Shown: positions 24,541 to 35,400 of the stretch, piece after piece
How positions within the stretch are numbered: position 1 is the first letter of the stretch
How the letters are laid out: every line of letters begins with the position of its first letter
NCBI GenBank assembly: GCA_937868485.1
Contig: CALMML010000072.1
Span: forward strand, 1-40,156
DNA length: 40,156 bases
Reading direction: 5' to 3'
Source of the DNA: an uncultured Myxococcales bacterium
GTDB taxonomy: Bacteria; Myxococcota_A; Polyangia; Palsa-1104; JAEUJZ01
Position numbers and translations under genes: made by a program
The notes under the pieces: generated by a model
Told to the model about the DNA's origin: nothing
Database searches by the model: none
Seen by the model: the letters and a program-made list of their open reading frames with translations, nothing else

Positions 24541-25056
24541 ATGCGACCCGTTGACCTCAAAGCCCTAACCAAGCTGATCGAGCCAGCCGTAGACGGCCAA
24601 GGCTACGAGCTTGTCGACCTGGAATGGACCAGCTCTCCAGGTGGAGCGGTGCTGCGCGTGACCATCGATCGACAGCTGGGACAAGGACACGTCTCTCATC
24701 AAGACTGCGTGGCGATCTCTCGTGAGGTTTCGGCGCTGCTTGATGTGCATGATCCGCTGCCTGGTGCGTACAGCCTGGAAGTTAGCTCGCCCGGGGTCGA
24801 TCGTCCGCTGAAGAAGTCGTCGGACTTTGCGCGCTTTATCGGCAAAAAGGCCAAGGTTCGACTTCGTCCTGATGCGGATCAGTCTTTCGCGCTGCAAGGA
24901 CCGCGAGCGGCTGACTCGGTGCCTCGCCGTAACTTTTCCGGAACGATCGAGTCGGTCGAAAACGATCGAGTCAAGATTTCGGTGGACGGCGCGGGCACCT
25001 TTGAACTTGTCGTCGGTGAAATCGAAAAAGCCAACGCGGTATTTGAGTTCGTCTGA
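24541..25056 (+). CDS. rimP: Ribosome maturation factor RimP
   Basis: The 171-residue protein has the two-domain RimP layout. The N-terminal alpha/beta domain reads LIEPAVDGQGYELVDLEWTSSPGGAVLRVTIDR, then comes the highly conserved YSLEVSSPGVDRPLKKSSDF (about 79-98), then an SH3-like domain (about 100-171) ending FELVVGEIEKANAVFEF. RimP binds 30S precursors and aids 3'-domain maturation. The SH3 domain carries a short insert (RPDADQSFALQGPRAADSV) compared with the compact E. coli form. It is the first gene of the operon with nusA, as in most bacteria, 70 bp ahead of it. Confidence 0.95.
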   Translation: MRPVDLKALTKLIEPAVDGQGYELVDLEWTSSPGGAVLRVTIDRQLGQGHVSHQDCVAISREVSALLDVHDPLPGAYSLEVSSPGVDRPLKKSSDFARFIGKKAKVRLRPDADQSFALQGPRAADSVPRRNFSGTIESVENDRVKISVDGAGTFELVVGEIEKANAVFEFV

Positions 25057-25126
25057 CAGCAGCTAGAAACGCACGGCCAAGACGAATCGGCCAGGACGCA
25101 CAGGCCAGGAAGCAAGGTAATACGCG

Positions 25127-26749
25127 ATGCAACCCAACCTCTCGATGGTGCTTGAGCAAGTAGGCAAGGACAAAGGGATCGACAAAAAGGTCCTGGTCCA
25201 GACGCTCGAGCAGGCCATCATGACCGCTGCCAAAAAGGTCTTTGGTCTCGAGCGTGAGCTGGAAGCGCAGTTCAACGAAGAGACCGGGCAGGTGGACCTG
25301 TTCCAGGTCTGCATTGTTACCGAAACAGCGGGCATCAAGGGTCGTGACATTGGCAAGGCAGATGCCGACCGTCAGGGTCTGCGCGCCGAGGTAGGCGACG
25401 AGCTGCTGTTCCAGATCTTCTATACCGATGGGGATGCCGATAAGGCCTCGGAACAAGAGCGCAAATACGGCGACATCCTGGACCTGCACGACACCATCAA
25501 GCGCTTTGGCCGCATCGCTGCTCAGACCGCCAAGCAGGTGATCATTCAGCGCATTCGCGAGGCCGAGCGCGAGAACACCTTCAATGAATATCGCGACCGC
25601 AAAGGCGAGCTGATCAACGGCACCGTGCGTCGCTTCGAGCGTGGCAACATCATCGTCGACCTTGGCAAGACCGAGGCGATTTTGCCGGCCCGTGAGCAAG
25701 TTCCGCGTGAAAACTACCGAATCGGCGACCGCATCATGGCCTACGTCGTCGACATCGAGAAAAACGCGCGCGGACCGCAGATCGTGCTGTCGCGGGCCTC
25801 GAAAGGTCTGCTCGAGAAGCTGTTTGAGCAGGAAGTCAGCGAGATCTACGAAAAGATCGTGCGCATTGAGTCGTCGGCGCGTGAGCCCGGTTCGCGCAGC
25901 AAGATCGCGGTCAGCAGTCGCGATCGCGACGTTGATCCGGTGGGCGCCTGTGTCGGTATCAAAGGCTCGCGCGTGCAGGCTGTGGTCCAAGAGCTGCGCG
26001 GCGAAAAGATCGACATCGTTCCTTACAGTGAGGATCCGGCTCGGTTCGTCTGCAATGCGATTGCTCCGGCAGAAGTGTCGCGCGTCGTGATTGACGCCGA
26101 AAACCACACGATGGAGCTGATCGTTCCCGACGACAAGCTGAGCCTGGCGATCGGCAAGAAGGGTCAGAACGTCCGACTTGCGTCGCAGCTTACTGGCTGG
26201 CGGATTGATATCCACGCCGAGAGCCGCGTTCGTGAGATGGAGCTAGTCGAGCGTCAGGTGCTGGCGGGTCTGGATGGCTCGTCAGAGGAGATGTCGAGCA
26301 CGCTGTTCCGTCTGGGCTGGCGATCGGTGTCCGATCTGGCGGAAGCGCGCATTGACGATCTGCGCAACGTTCCTGGCGTCGGTGGAGAAGCTGGTGCGAT
26401 TCGGCTCAAAGATGCAGCGCTTCAGTTTGTGAACGAAGAGCGTCGCAAGCGTGGTGAGCCTCCGCTTCAGCCGTCGGAGCGACCGGCACGATCGGACAAC
26501 CACGCGAGTGCGCAGGCTCGTCATGAACCAGCGCCAAGTCGTGGTCCGTCCCGAGGCGGTCCATCGAATCCGCTGCCAGGCATCGATCCAGACATCGTGT
26601 CGCGTCTGATGGACGTTGGCTACACGACGCTGGAATCGATGGAAGAAGAGGATGAAGAGCGGCTGGCTCAGGCTGCCGATCTCACCCTCGATGAAGCGAG
26701 AGATGTGAAGCGTCGTGTGACGCGACTTTTGACGCGGGGTAACCGCTAA
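25127..26749 (+). CDS. nusA: Transcription termination/antitermination factor NusA
   Basis: The 540-residue protein shows the full NusA order. The N-terminal RNA-polymerase-binding domain (about 1-130) is followed by an S1 domain (about 155-215, [22 protein letters not shown]). KH1 (about 230-300) carries [14 protein letters not shown] and KH2 (about 305-375) carries [19 protein letters not shown]. Behind these are two acidic helix-hairpin-helix repeats around 390-440 ([23 protein letters not shown]) and 485-535 ([19 protein letters not shown]), joined by a Pro/Arg/Ser-rich linker. NusA modulates pausing, intrinsic termination and antitermination on the elongating polymerase. The C-terminal repeats resemble the autoinhibitory acidic repeats known from proteobacteria. 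ATG 25127 is preceded by AAGG at slightly long spacing. Confidence 0.96.
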   Translation: MQPNLSMVLEQVGKDKGIDKKVLVQTLEQAIMTAAKKVFGLERELEAQFNEETGQVDLFQVCIVTETAGIKGRDIGKADADRQGLRAEVGDELLFQIFYTDGDADKASEQERKYGDILDLHDTIKRFGRIAAQTAKQVIIQRIREAERENTFNEYRDRKGELINGTVRRFERGNIIVDLGKTEAILPAREQVPRENYRIGDRIMAYVVDIEKNARGPQIVLSRASKGLLEKLFEQEVSEIYEKIVRIESSAREPGSRSKIAVSSRDRDVDPVGACVGIKGSRVQAVVQELRGEKIDIVPYSEDPARFVCNAIAPAEVSRVVIDAENHTMELIVPDDKLSLAIGKKGQNVRLASQLTGWRIDIHAESRVREMELVERQVLAGLDGSSEEMSSTLFRLGWRSVSDLAEARIDDLRNVPGVGGEAGAIRLKDAALQFVNEERRKRGEPPLQPSERPARSDNHASAQARHEPAPSRGPSRGGPSNPLPGIDPDIVSRLMDVGYTTLESMEEEDEERLAQAADLTLDEARDVKRRVTRLLTRGNR

Positions 26750-26775
26750 ATAGGGCGGAACGAGGAATATCAGTC

Positions 26776-27138
26776 GTGGAAGCCGTAACAGCAGCTCCAA
26801 GCGGAGAGCAACACGTCGCTCGGCATGTGCCGATGCGGACCTGTTCTGGGTGTCGAGAAGTCGATGCTCAGACGGAGCTGCTGCGTGCCGTGTCCGATGC
26901 AAATGGACGGCTTCAGTTTCGACTGGGTCATCGACAGGCCGGTCGTGGTACATACGTGCATCGTCGCAAGCGATGCATTGAGGCAGCTTTAAAAGGCGGA
27001 TTTGCGCGCTCGCTGCGGCGCACTGTCCAGATCGGTGATGTCGCAGCGCTGTACCAACTTGCTGCCGTCGATGACGGTTCGCTGCCGGGCGCTCATCGCC
27101 CCACGGGCAGCTTGAAGAATCAGGACAATCATTCATGA
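26776..27138 (+). CDS. ylxR: YlxR/RnpM RNA-binding protein (DUF448)
   Basis: The 120-residue protein starts at GTG 26776 with GAGGA upstream. The family signature [21 protein letters not shown] lies at 19-39, and [27 protein letters not shown] at about 57-83 matches the usual GRGAYLC...CL.KA.K..; the first Cys of that second part is Arg/His here. YlxR proteins sit between nusA and infB in many bacteria and bind RNA. The Bacillus subtilis homologue has been described as a modulator of RNase P. The last four bases (ATGA) overlap the start of infB, implying coupled translation. The C-terminal 30 residues are low-complexity and variable. Confidence 0.9.
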   Translation: MEAVTAAPSGEQHVARHVPMRTCSGCREVDAQTELLRAVSDANGRLQFRLGHRQAGRGTYVHRRKRCIEAALKGGFARSLRRTVQIGDVAALYQLAAVDDGSLPGAHRPTGSLKNQDNHS

Positions 27139-30100
27139 ACACCGAGAGCGTCGGCACGTCGGGCTCCAAGGTCGCGATTTACGAGTTGGCAAAAGAGCTT
27201 GGGATTGCCCACAAGGATTTGGTCGAGAAGGTCCGTGCCTTAGGCATCGAGGCCAAGAACCACATGTCGCGTCTGGAGCGCGATGAGGTAGACCGTGTCC
27301 GACGGGCTTTCGACAAAGAGCGCCACGAAAATACGGTGCAGGAACGGCTCTCGGAGACGGTGATTCGTCGTCGGGCCAAAGATGGCAGCCGTCTGCATCC
27401 CGAAGCGCAAGCACCCGTGGCTGCGCCGATTCCGACGCCGCCGCCTGCTCCAGCAGTGATTGAGCCGCCTCGATCGACGGCAGAGCCGCCGCGTCGGGTT
27501 GTTCGTGTGGTCAGTCCCGTGGTCGAGACGCCGGTTCGTCCAGGACAGGCTCCGACGCTGGAGGCCAAGCCTGCGGTCGTCGAAAAGCCTGCTGCGGCCA
27601 AGGTCGAGCCTGCGGTCGTGAAGCCGAAGCCGGTTGAGGCTGCCAAGGTAGCGGCTCCAGCAGTGACCCCACCAGTTGTGGACGCGGCTGCAGTAAAAGC
27701 TGCAGAGGCGGTCGAAGCAGCCAAGGCAGCGGAAGCGGCCAAAAAGACCGCGAAGGTCGTAAAGCCGGTCGCTGCTGAAAAGCCTGTGGTCGAAGCGCCC
27801 GTGGCTCCTGCGAAGGCGGAAGCACCGGTTGCGACGGCTCCCGTGGTCAAGAGCGAGCCGGTTGTCACCGCAGCCCCAGTGGCTTCTGCGAAGCCCGCTG
27901 TGGCGCAAGAGCCGAAGCCTGCTGTGGTCAAACCTGCGGAGTCGGCTCCGGTGGCCAAGGACGCGCCCAAGGCTGCGATTGAGCCCGCGAAGGCTGAAAA
28001 GGTCGAAGCGAAGCCGGTTGCGGCAAGGCCTGCGGCAGAGCCTGTTGCCAAGCCAGCGGTTGTGGCGGCTCCCAGCAAGCCTGGGACGCCGGTTGCTGCT
28101 GAAAAGTCGGCGGCTCCAGCGGTGAGCGAGCGACCTGCGGCGGCCAAAACTTCTGCGACGGTGGCCAAGGCTGCGGCTCCGGTTCATACGGAGAGCGCTG
28201 CCAAGCCTGTCGTCGAGCGCTCGGTCGAAGCCGCACCGACTCCGCCGGTTGAGTCTGTTCGTGGCGCAGCGGCCAGTGCTCCATCGAGTGCATCGCCGTC
28301 TTCTGCGGCCCCGGCCAAGGTCTTCGTCACGGCGCAGACGCGTCGTTCGATGGAAGGCCTGGGACCGACAGGTCGCGTGATTGATTTGTCTGCGTTTAAG
28401 ACTGCGCCTGCGGCCAAGCCGACTCCGCCTAGCAGCGAGAGTCCGCGTGGCTTCCGTCCAGAGCGCAGCGGTGAGTCGCCCGATCCGATGAGCGGTCGTG
28501 GACCTCGTCAGGAAGTGTCCGGTGAGCGTCTGCGTGGCCAAGAGCAGCGTCGAGCGCCCGTCGGTCCTGTTCCGCATCAGCGAGGCAAGCTGCCACCGGG
28601 TCGTAAGCCGGGCAAGACCCAGATCACGACGGCTGCCGAGCACAAGCGCGTAGTCAAGATGGGCGAGTCGATTGTGATCGCCGAGCTGGCTCGTCAGATG
28701 GCGCAGAAGGCCACCGACGTGCTGAAGAAGATCTGGGAGCTTGGCATGCGCCAAGTCATGATCAACTCCTCGATCGACATCGATACCGCGCAGCTGGTGG
28801 CGGGCGAGTTCGATTGGCGTGTGGAATCGACGGCGTTCCAAGAGCAGAGCGTCGTGGCGGAAGTCGCGGACAAGCCCGAAGACCTCAAGCCGCGTGCGCC
28901 GGTCATTACCATCATGGGTCACGTCGACCACGGTAAGACCTCGCTGCTCGATGCGATTCGCAATGCCAACGTCGCTGCGGGTGAAGCGGGTGGCATTACC
29001 CAGCACATCGGCGCGTACAAGGTGTCGTCGCCAGCGGGTGACGTGGTGTTCCTGGATACGCCGGGTCACGAAGCCTTTACCGAGATGCGTGCCCGTGGTG
29101 CGCAGGTCACGGACATCGTCGTCCTGGTGGTCGCTGCCGATGACGGCGTGATGCCGCAGACGATCGAAGCGCTCAACCATGCGAAGGACGCCAAGGTTCC
29201 GATCATCGTCGCGGTAAACAAGGTCGATAAGCAGGGTGCGCAGCCGGATCGGATTCGGCAGCAGCTTGCGGCGCACGATCTGACGCCGGAAGAGTGGGGC
29301 GGAGCGACGATTTACTGTGATGTCTCGGCGCGAACCAAGGTCGGTGTCGATAAGTTCCTGGAAATGCTGGCGCTTCAGTCGGACGTTCTGGAGCTGCGCG
29401 CGAACCCGAACAAGTCGGCCAAGGGCGCTGTCATCGAAGCGCGAATGGACGCCAAGCGGGGTCCTGTCGCGACGATGCTGATTCAAGAAGGTACGCTGCG
29501 CGTCGGCGACACGGTGGTGGTTGGCGAAGAGATGGGCAAAGTCCGCGCGATGAGCGACGACAAGGGTCGGACGCTGGCGCAGGCTGGTCCCTCGACGCCG
29601 GTTGAGCTGCTGGGTCTGTCGGGTGTGCCGCGTGCGGGTGAAGTTCTCAATGCGGTGATCGATGAGCGCGCAGCCAAAGAACTGGTTGAGCACCGTCGTC
29701 AGCGTCGCATCGAGCGTGATCGCGCCAAGGCGGGTCCGGTGTCGCTCGACAGGCTGATGGACGCGATGAAGGCTGGTCTGAAGGAACTGAAGATCATCCT
29801 CAAGGCGGACGTGCAGGGCTCGTCGGAAGCACTCGGCAGCGCGCTGGCAAAGCTGTCCACCAAAGAGGTCAAGGTCTCGATCATTCAGTCGGGCGTTGGT
29901 GGCATCACCGAGAGCGACGTCAACCTGGCCAAGGCAGGCAACGCGATCATCATCGGCTTCCACGTTCGTCCGGCTGGCAAGGCGGCTGCTCTCGCCGAGC
30001 AAGAAGGTGTCGATATCAAGCTGTACGACATCATCTATCAGGCGCTCGACGACGTGAAGCTGGCGATGGCAGGACTGCTCGCGCCGATCAAGCGCGACAA

Positions 30101-30395
30101 GTACCTGGGCAAAGCCGAAGTGCGCGAAGTCTTCAACATTCCGAAGGTCGGCGCGGTCGCGGGCTGCGCGGTCATCGATGGTGTCATCAAGCGCTCGGCG
30201 CTGGCTCGACTCATCCGAGACTCGGTGCTGATCTACAGCGGCAAGCTGGGATCGCTGCGTCGCTTCAAAGACGACGTGCGCGAAGTGCAGCAGGGCTACG
30301 AGTGCGGTATGTCGATCGACGGCTATCTCGATGTGAAGGTCGGTGACGTCATCGAGTCGTACGAAGTGGAAGAAGTCGCACCGACGCTGGCATAA
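27135..30395 (+). CDS. infB: Translation initiation factor IF-2
   Basis: IF2 brings initiator tRNA to the 30S subunit and promotes subunit joining. The 1086-residue protein has an IF2N helical domain at about 12-58 ([22 protein letters not shown]). A very long Ala/Pro/Val/Lys-rich region (about 90-430) follows, then a basic stretch and a second IF2N-like segment (about 510-565). The GTPase domain has GHVDHGKT at 595-602, DTPGHE at 641-646 and NKVD at 695-698. Domains II-IV follow, including [22 protein letters not shown] and a typical C-terminus. It is about 200 residues longer than E. coli IF2, almost all in the low-complexity linker, which is usual for Myxococcota. It overlaps ylxR by four bases. 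Confidence 0.97.
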   Translation: MNTESVGTSGSKVAIYELAKELGIAHKDLVEKVRALGIEAKNHMSRLERDEVDRVRRAFDKERHENTVQERLSETVIRRRAKDGSRLHPEAQAPVAAPIPTPPPAPAVIEPPRSTAEPPRRVVRVVSPVVETPVRPGQAPTLEAKPAVVEKPAAAKVEPAVVKPKPVEAAKVAAPAVTPPVVDAAAVKAAEAVEAAKAAEAAKKTAKVVKPVAAEKPVVEAPVAPAKAEAPVATAPVVKSEPVVTAAPVASAKPAVAQEPKPAVVKPAESAPVAKDAPKAAIEPAKAEKVEAKPVAARPAAEPVAKPAVVAAPSKPGTPVAAEKSAAPAVSERPAAAKTSATVAKAAAPVHTESAAKPVVERSVEAAPTPPVESVRGAAASAPSSASPSSAAPAKVFVTAQTRRSMEGLGPTGRVIDLSAFKTAPAAKPTPPSSESPRGFRPERSGESPDPMSGRGPRQEVSGERLRGQEQRRAPVGPVPHQRGKLPPGRKPGKTQITTAAEHKRVVKMGESIVIAELARQMAQKATDVLKKIWELGMRQVMINSSIDIDTAQLVAGEFDWRVESTAFQEQSVVAEVADKPEDLKPRAPVITIMGHVDHGKTSLLDAIRNANVAAGEAGGITQHIGAYKVSSPAGDVVFLDTPGHEAFTEMRARGAQVTDIVVLVVAADDGVMPQTIEALNHAKDAKVPIIVAVNKVDKQGAQPDRIRQQLAAHDLTPEEWGGATIYCDVSARTKVGVDKFLEMLALQSDVLELRANPNKSAKGAVIEARMDAKRGPVATMLIQEGTLRVGDTVVVGEEMGKVRAMSDDKGRTLAQAGPSTPVELLGLSGVPRAGEVLNAVIDERAAKELVEHRRQRRIERDRAKAGPVSLDRLMDAMKAGLKELKIILKADVQGSSEALGSALAKLSTKEVKVSIIQSGVGGITESDVNLAKAGNAIIIGFHVRPAGKAAALAEQEGVDIKLYDIIYQALDDVKLAMAGLLAPIKRDKYLGKAEVREVFNIPKVGAVAGCAVIDGVIKRSALARLIRDSVLIYSGKLGSLRRFKDDVREVQQGYECGMSIDGYLDVKVGDVIESYEVEEVAPTLA
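27500..28350 (+). repeat. Ala/Pro/Val/Lys low-complexity coding region of infB
   Basis: Short motifs such as [17 protein letters not shown] and EKPAAAK recur irregularly in the N-terminal linker of IF2, with corresponding DNA similarity (GCCAAGCCTGCGGTCGTC-like). There is no exact long repeat. Confidence 0.6.
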
Positions 30396-30414
30396 GCAAA
30401 CAGAGCATGATCTG

Positions 30415-30434
30415 CGGCCTCTGCACGGAGGCCG
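30415..30434 (+). terminator. Hairpin between infB and the DUF503 gene
   Basis: CGGCCTC (30415-30421) pairs exactly with GAGGCCG (30428-30434) around a 6-nt loop. The following sequence, TGCGATCTTTCCTTTC, is only moderately T-rich, so it may reduce rather than stop transcription into the DUF503 gene. Confidence 0.42.
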
Positions 30435-30473
30435 TGCGATCTTTCCTTTCGTGCAGTCGTTTGGGCACAGCAG

Positions 30474-30950
30474 ATGATCGTTGGAGTCTGTCGCATCACC
30501 TTGCAGCTCGAGGACTGCCACTCCGAAAAGGACAAGCGCTCGGTCCTGCGTCGGATCAAAGATCGTGTCCATCAAAAGTGGAACTGTGCGATCGCGGAAG
30601 TCGGCGACGGAGACTCTCTGGACTCAGCGCAGCTTGGCATCGTGGTGGTGTCCAATCAGCGCGGCTATACGCAGTCGCAGGTGCAGAAGATCCTCCAGTT
30701 CATTGACGATCTGGCGTTTGCGCGGCTGACCGACGACGAGCAAGACTTCATCGACTACGGGGATGGATCGGTCGAAGACGCCGGTCGCGCCGAGTACGAG
30801 CACTGGGAGCCGGGCGAGCCCGCGCCGCAGAAGACGCCGCCGAAGCTGTCGCCGCCGAAGCTGTCTGAGCCTGCGGACTATCCGTGGGACTCGCCGGATC
30901 CGTCGTCGCAGTCACCTACGAGCACTTCGGAAGATCGGGACGAGCCGTAG
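30474..30950 (+). CDS. DUF503 family protein (YlxP-like)
   Basis: The 158-residue protein begins MIVGVCRITLQLEDCHSEKDKRSVLRRIKDRVHQKWNCAIAEVGD, the full DUF503 signature. The family has a ferredoxin-like fold of about 95 residues, and members lie next to infB and rbfA in many genomes (ylxP in Bacillus). A role in ribosome or RNA metabolism is suspected from that context only. Residues about 100-158 are an acidic, Pro-rich tail absent from the short family members, with a tandem duplicated PPKLS segment. rbfA, usually next, is not present in the remaining part of the window on this strand. Confidence 0.9.
   Translation: MIVGVCRITLQLEDCHSEKDKRSVLRRIKDRVHQKWNCAIAEVGDGDSLDSAQLGIVVVSNQRGYTQSQVQKILQFIDDLAFARLTDDEQDFIDYGDGSVEDAGRAEYEHWEPGEPAPQKTPPKLSPPKLSEPADYPWDSPDPSSQSPTSTSEDRDEP
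30836..30865 (+). repeat. 15-bp exact tandem duplication
   Basis: GCCGCCGAAGCTGTC is present twice head to tail (30836-30850 and 30851-30865), encoding the doubled PPKLS in the tail of the DUF503 protein. Confidence 0.9.
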
Positions 30951-30958
30951 TCGGAGAA

Positions 30959-30991
30959 GCGGTCCGTTCATCAGGTGAGCCTGCGGACCGC
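30959..30991 (+). terminator. Strong hairpin after the DUF503 gene
   Basis: GCGGTCCG (30959-30966) pairs exactly with CGGACCGC (30984-30991), and inside it CAGG pairs with CCTG around TGAG. It begins 9 bp after the stop, which suits the end of the rimP operon, though no T-run follows. Confidence 0.5.
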
Positions 30992-31155
30992 GCACGGTTG
31001 GATCTGAGCCGTAGGCTGCGAGCCTGCGCGACGCCGACAATGCCTTGACAGCGTGGGCGGCTGTGGGTTCCTCTGCGTGCGGGTAGGTCGTTCTGCTCGC
31101 AGGTCCGCATTCCCGATCCGGTGTTGGTGAGCCGGCTCATCGACGGAGGTCCCCC
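30992..31155 (+). promoter_or_regulatory. Leader region of the porin/PHP gene pair
   Basis: A consensus -35 TTGACA is at 31045-31050, but no matching -10 box is seen at 16-19 bp. A short hairpin AGGCT-GCG-AGCCT lies near 31012-31024. GGAGGT at 31145-31150 is the ribosome site for GTG 31156. Confidence 0.35.
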
Positions 31156-32484
31156 GTGTTGCGATCTTCTTCCGCGTCGCTTGGCTGTGCGCTCGGTCTG
31201 TCGATCCTTGGGTCCACAACGGCACACGCGCAAGGCTACGGCGATCACGTTCCCAGTCCTGCGCAAGTGGAACCGACTGCGCAGGCGGAAGCGACTGCAC
31301 AGACTGCACCGACTCCGCCAAGAGCCGAGCCGGACCCGCCGGTGCCTCCGCTTTCGATCTGGCACTTTGATCTGGGTGGCTATCTGCACGCGGCCTATCG
31401 CTGGATCGAGGAGCCGCAGAACTACAACCTGGCGGGACGCAACAACGGCTTTCAGCTAGAGCAAGCGCGGGTGAGCGCGAATGTTCAGTTCAAGAACATG
31501 CTGGCGGCGCGGATCTCTGTTGAAGGTGCGAGCGAAGATCGGCTGAGCCAGTCCTTTCCGGGCGGACAGCTTACGGCGAGGCTGCGGGATGCGTACCTGA
31601 CCTGGGCTCCGCTGCGCTTTTTGCGGGTGTCGGTCGGTCAGATGGTGACGCCGTGGGATCTCGATAGCATGCGTTCGGATGCAGAGCTTCCGTTTGTGTC
31701 ACGCGCGGTGTCTGTGGAAGGAGTCCAGCCGACCGAAGGATTCACCACGCGCGGAATGGGCTCGGATCGCAGCCTCGGTATTTCGCTTCATTCGGGTCAC
31801 GTTCCGCTCGGTGCCAACACGTCGTTTCGCTATTCCTTGTTTGCGGGAAACGGAAACGGACAAAACCAGATCCTGTCGGACAACAACATTCCGGCGCTCT
31901 ATGGTCGCGCGGAGTTTTCCTTTTGGGGAAAGGACGGGCTCCCAATCGATCAAGTTCGTCCGATGTACGCTGTGACCGACGATCTACGGAAGCCGATTGT
32001 CCATGTCGGAATCGCTGCGCAGTGGAATCCTCGCACGGTGGGAAACCTGCCGGATCTGATCAAAGAAACCGATGTGGGAGTCACTGCGGACGTTGCTGCA
32101 TCGTTTTTTGGCGTCGAGCTGCAAGCGTCTGTGCTGTATCTGAAGACCACGCGAGAGACGCTGAGTGCGATTCCTCCGCTGGAGCGCTTTGGCTACTGGG
32201 CGCACCTGCGCTTTACGATTCCCAAGATTCCGGTGGAAGTGACACCGGGCTATCGCATCGCTTCCTATCAGCCGCGTGCGCACCTGGGAACGACTCCGCA
32301 GAGCGAGACAGAGCGCGCGTTTGATGATTCCTTTTCGCTGCGCTATCACACGTTCGGAGTCTTCGTTCGTCCGACGAGAACCTTTCCTGTTCATGCCTCG
32401 CTAAACTACACGATCACCACCGAGCAGAGTCCGAACGTCTTACAAAACGATCGCTTTGAAGCAGACATCGTGGCCGCGTTTTAG
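31156..32484 (+). CDS. Outer-membrane porin, phosphate-selective porin O/P type
   Basis: The 442-residue protein starts at GTG 31156 behind GGAGGT. A signal peptide ends at AHA (cleavage after residue 25). A Pro/Thr/Gln-rich periplasmic segment (about 26-65) follows, then a beta-barrel. The barrel has the OprO/OprP family pattern: NGFQLEQARVSANVQFKN, RLRDAYLTWAPLRFLRVSVGQMVTPWDLDS, SDAELPFVSRAVSVEG, and paired strands to the end at DIVAAF, a C-terminal Phe as recognised by the BAM complex. OprP/OprO of Pseudomonas admit phosphate and polyphosphate, but most family members have no tested substrate, and the Lys/Arg ladder needed for phosphate cannot be confirmed here. Only 15 bp separate it from the PHP hydrolase gene, so the two are very probably co-expressed. 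Confidence 0.82.
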   Translation: MLRSSSASLGCALGLSILGSTTAHAQGYGDHVPSPAQVEPTAQAEATAQTAPTPPRAEPDPPVPPLSIWHFDLGGYLHAAYRWIEEPQNYNLAGRNNGFQLEQARVSANVQFKNMLAARISVEGASEDRLSQSFPGGQLTARLRDAYLTWAPLRFLRVSVGQMVTPWDLDSMRSDAELPFVSRAVSVEGVQPTEGFTTRGMGSDRSLGISLHSGHVPLGANTSFRYSLFAGNGNGQNQILSDNNIPALYGRAEFSFWGKDGLPIDQVRPMYAVTDDLRKPIVHVGIAAQWNPRTVGNLPDLIKETDVGVTADVAASFFGVELQASVLYLKTTRETLSAIPPLERFGYWAHLRFTIPKIPVEVTPGYRIASYQPRAHLGTTPQSETERAFDDSFSLRYHTFGVFVRPTRTFPVHASLNYTITTEQSPNVLQNDRFEADIVAAF

Positions 32485-32499
32485 CCAGGAGGAGTCGTC

Positions 32500-35400
32500 A
32501 TGAATCGCATCCTGTCTGTTGCGCTGTGCATTGTGATTGTGCTCGGTGTGGCGACCTGTCAGCGCGAGTCTGCACCGCTTCCGCCGCGTGCGTTTCGCGT
32601 GACGGATCGATCGCAGCTGTTTGGTGGGGGTCCGCGTGCGCTCGGTGAAGTCGGCGACTTCATGCTGCAAAATGATCAGATCCGTGTGGTCATCCAAGAC
32701 GCAGGCTTTTCGCGCGGCTTCGGAGTCTACGGTGGCAGCATCATCGACGCTGATCTGCGACGCGTTGATGAACAAGGTCGCGGTGAGTCCAACCGCTTGG
32801 GAGGAAACGACATCTTTGCAGAGATGTTTCCTTCGTTCTTTTTTCAAGCGGTTGCGTGCGACAAAGTCGTGGTCTTATCCGACGGAACAAAGCCCTACGA
32901 TGAGCGCTACGGACAGCGCTCGGTTCACTACGATGCGGGCGTTGCGGTGGTGCGTGCTTCCGGTGGAGGCGGAGAGTTTCTGACGCTGCTGAAGCTGTTT
33001 GATAGCCTGTTCCTGAGCTATCTGCTGCCCACCGCTTCACAGTCGGAAGCTGGGACCAGTGAGCTGGTTCGTTTGGCGCTGCTGCTCGGACTTCCGTTTG
33101 CGGACTTTGCAGCCGAGCTACAGAAGCTGGAAAACCAAAACGCGCGCTATGAAGTGGACTATGTGCTGCGTCCGGGCGCTCGTCGCGTAGAGATTCGCTC
33201 GCGCATCATCAACAAGACGCGCTTTCCGCTGCGGATTCCTAGCTCGGTGCTCGCCAATCCAACGTTTCAGCAGCAGATTGGGGGCGTGGATCTTAGCTCT
33301 GTTCGCGTTCCCATCGGCATGGTGATGCTGTACGGACGGATGAACAATGTGTGGCTACCGGGAACGGGCTTTGATCTGCGTCATCCGCTCGATCGTTCCT
33401 TTGGCAGAGGTCTGCCGCTTCCTGCGTTCAACGGAGTCGTGACAGAGTTCATCGCGTCCGCTGCAAGTCGCATGCAAGATCGCGTCAGCTACGGACTGGT
33501 GGCGGCGCAGAGTGAGACCAACTTTGTGAAGCAGAATGAAGCGGCGTATCGCAGCCAGGGAAAGTACAAAGACACGTTCACTCCGATCGACAATACGTCG
33601 CTGCTGGTTCCGTTTACGGCGATCTCGTTTATCGGTGTGTTTAGTGATTCCGTACAGACCACCATCAGTCCGGGAAACTTCGTCGAGATGATGCAGTACT
33701 TCATCATCGGCGGAGGGGATGTCGCTTCGATTGTCGATGACATGATCGAGCTGCGCGGACAGCCGTTTGGTCGCTATCAAGGTCAGCTTCGTGCGCAGCA
33801 AGGAGGCGAGCCGAGCGCGCAAGGACAGCTGCTCATCTATCAAGACTTGGATGTGACCGCCGCGCAGTTTGCCAAGGAAGATGACTACTTGGATTCCGGG
33901 CTGAGGTTGTGTCAAACAGCGACGGAAAAGAGGCTGTGTAGACCCTATTCCCAAGACCATCCTGATGATGCGGGGAACCTGTTTGGGAAGCTGCCTCCGG
34001 GGCGGTATGCGTATCGTGTGCAGAGTCCGAGTCGTCCGCTCGGTCCGTTTGTGCGCTTCACGGTTTTGGAGGGACAAGCGACGTTGCTTGATCCGCAGCT
34101 TCCTCCGCCGAGCTATATCCAAGCGCTGGTGGTCGATGAAGTCGGTCGTCCGCTGCCCGCAAAGGTGTCGGTGGTGGCGCAGTATGGACAAGCGCTGACC
34201 GATGCGCAGCGTCGATCCGGGGGCGTGTTCGATCTGCAAGCAGGGGAAGACTATCGCTTCACAGACATGCTGCCGGATGCAAAGCCCGGACAGCGCGCGG
34301 TGATTGAAGCGGTGGCCTATACCGGAGCCGATGGTCACGTCACGATTCCGGTTCGGCCCGGTGACTACACGGTCTATTTCAGTCGCGGCTTTGAGTACGA
34401 TCTGACGTCTGCGCAGGTCTCTGTATCGCTTGGTGGATCGGCCTCTGCATCGGGACAGCTTACGCGGGTGGTGAATACGGAGGGCTGGATCTCAATGGAT
34501 GGTCACGTTCACAGCGAGCACTCGATCGACTCGCGCATGAACATGGTGTCGCGTCTTGAGTCCGCAGCCGGAGAAGGTGTTGAAGTGGTGATCTCTACGG
34601 ATCACAACTTTGTGTCAGACTGGCGACCGCAGCTTGATCTGCTGGGTCTGCGACCGTGGCTTAGTACCTTTGTGGGCATCGAGTTTACGACGCTGGAAAG
34701 CGGTCACTTTAACTCCTATCCGCTGGAGTATCAGGTGGGTCCGGTGACGCACGGATCGTTTGAGTGGTTTGGACGTCCGCCCGCTGAGCTGTTTGCGGGT
34801 CTGCGTACGCTGTCCGATCGCAGCACGGGAGCCAGTCAAAACATCATTGTCTGCAACCATCCACGCGACGCAACGCAGGGCTACTTCAATCAGTACGGAC
34901 GATCCAGCATCACGGGGCAGCCAGTCTCGCAAGGAACGTCGAAGCGACTCGCAGGGGTGAGTGGTCCAGCGTTTTACGATGCGCGCGGACAGAGTCAGCT
35001 TTCCTATGACTGTGATGCGCTGGAAATCCTCAACGGAAAGCTCGGACATGAGATCCGCAGCGTGCGCGTTCCGACCGACTGGCCCGATGCGTGTTATAAG
35101 CCGCTACCGACGGGATTTGATCCAAAAACGCAGCTTGATCCGTGTAGCGTGCGCGGCAAGATCCTGCGTCCCCAGAGCATCACCGATGCGCTGGTTCCCG
35201 GTACGATCTTGGTCGATAAGACCGCGAGCGCAGATCCGGGATCGAGCGGACTTGATAACCTAGAAGCGGTGTTTCCCGGCGCGGTCGATGACTGGTTTCA
35301 CATGCTCAACCAAGGTCATCGTCACACGGTCTTGGCTGCGTCCGATAGTCATGGCGATGTCGGAGAAGAGCCCGGCGCACCACGTACGTATCTGTACTTT

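Noticed and set aside
24971-26215. 414-codon antisense frame over nusA, and similar ones at 4680-6059, 13469-14728, 16891-18144 and 18189-19229
   Set aside because: Same cause as above: each lies on a strongly supported gene and has no ribosome site or recognisable domain.
27240-30575. 1111-codon open frame antisense to infB
   Set aside because: Its codons are exactly the reverse complement of infB codons, so a stop needs TTA, CTA or TCA in infB, which GC-rich genes avoid. The translation is Arg/His/Leu-rich and resembles no protein.
31045-31070. Pho box before the porin gene
   Set aside because: TTGACA followed by GGCTGTGG does not keep the two CTGTCAT-like repeats at 4-bp spacing.
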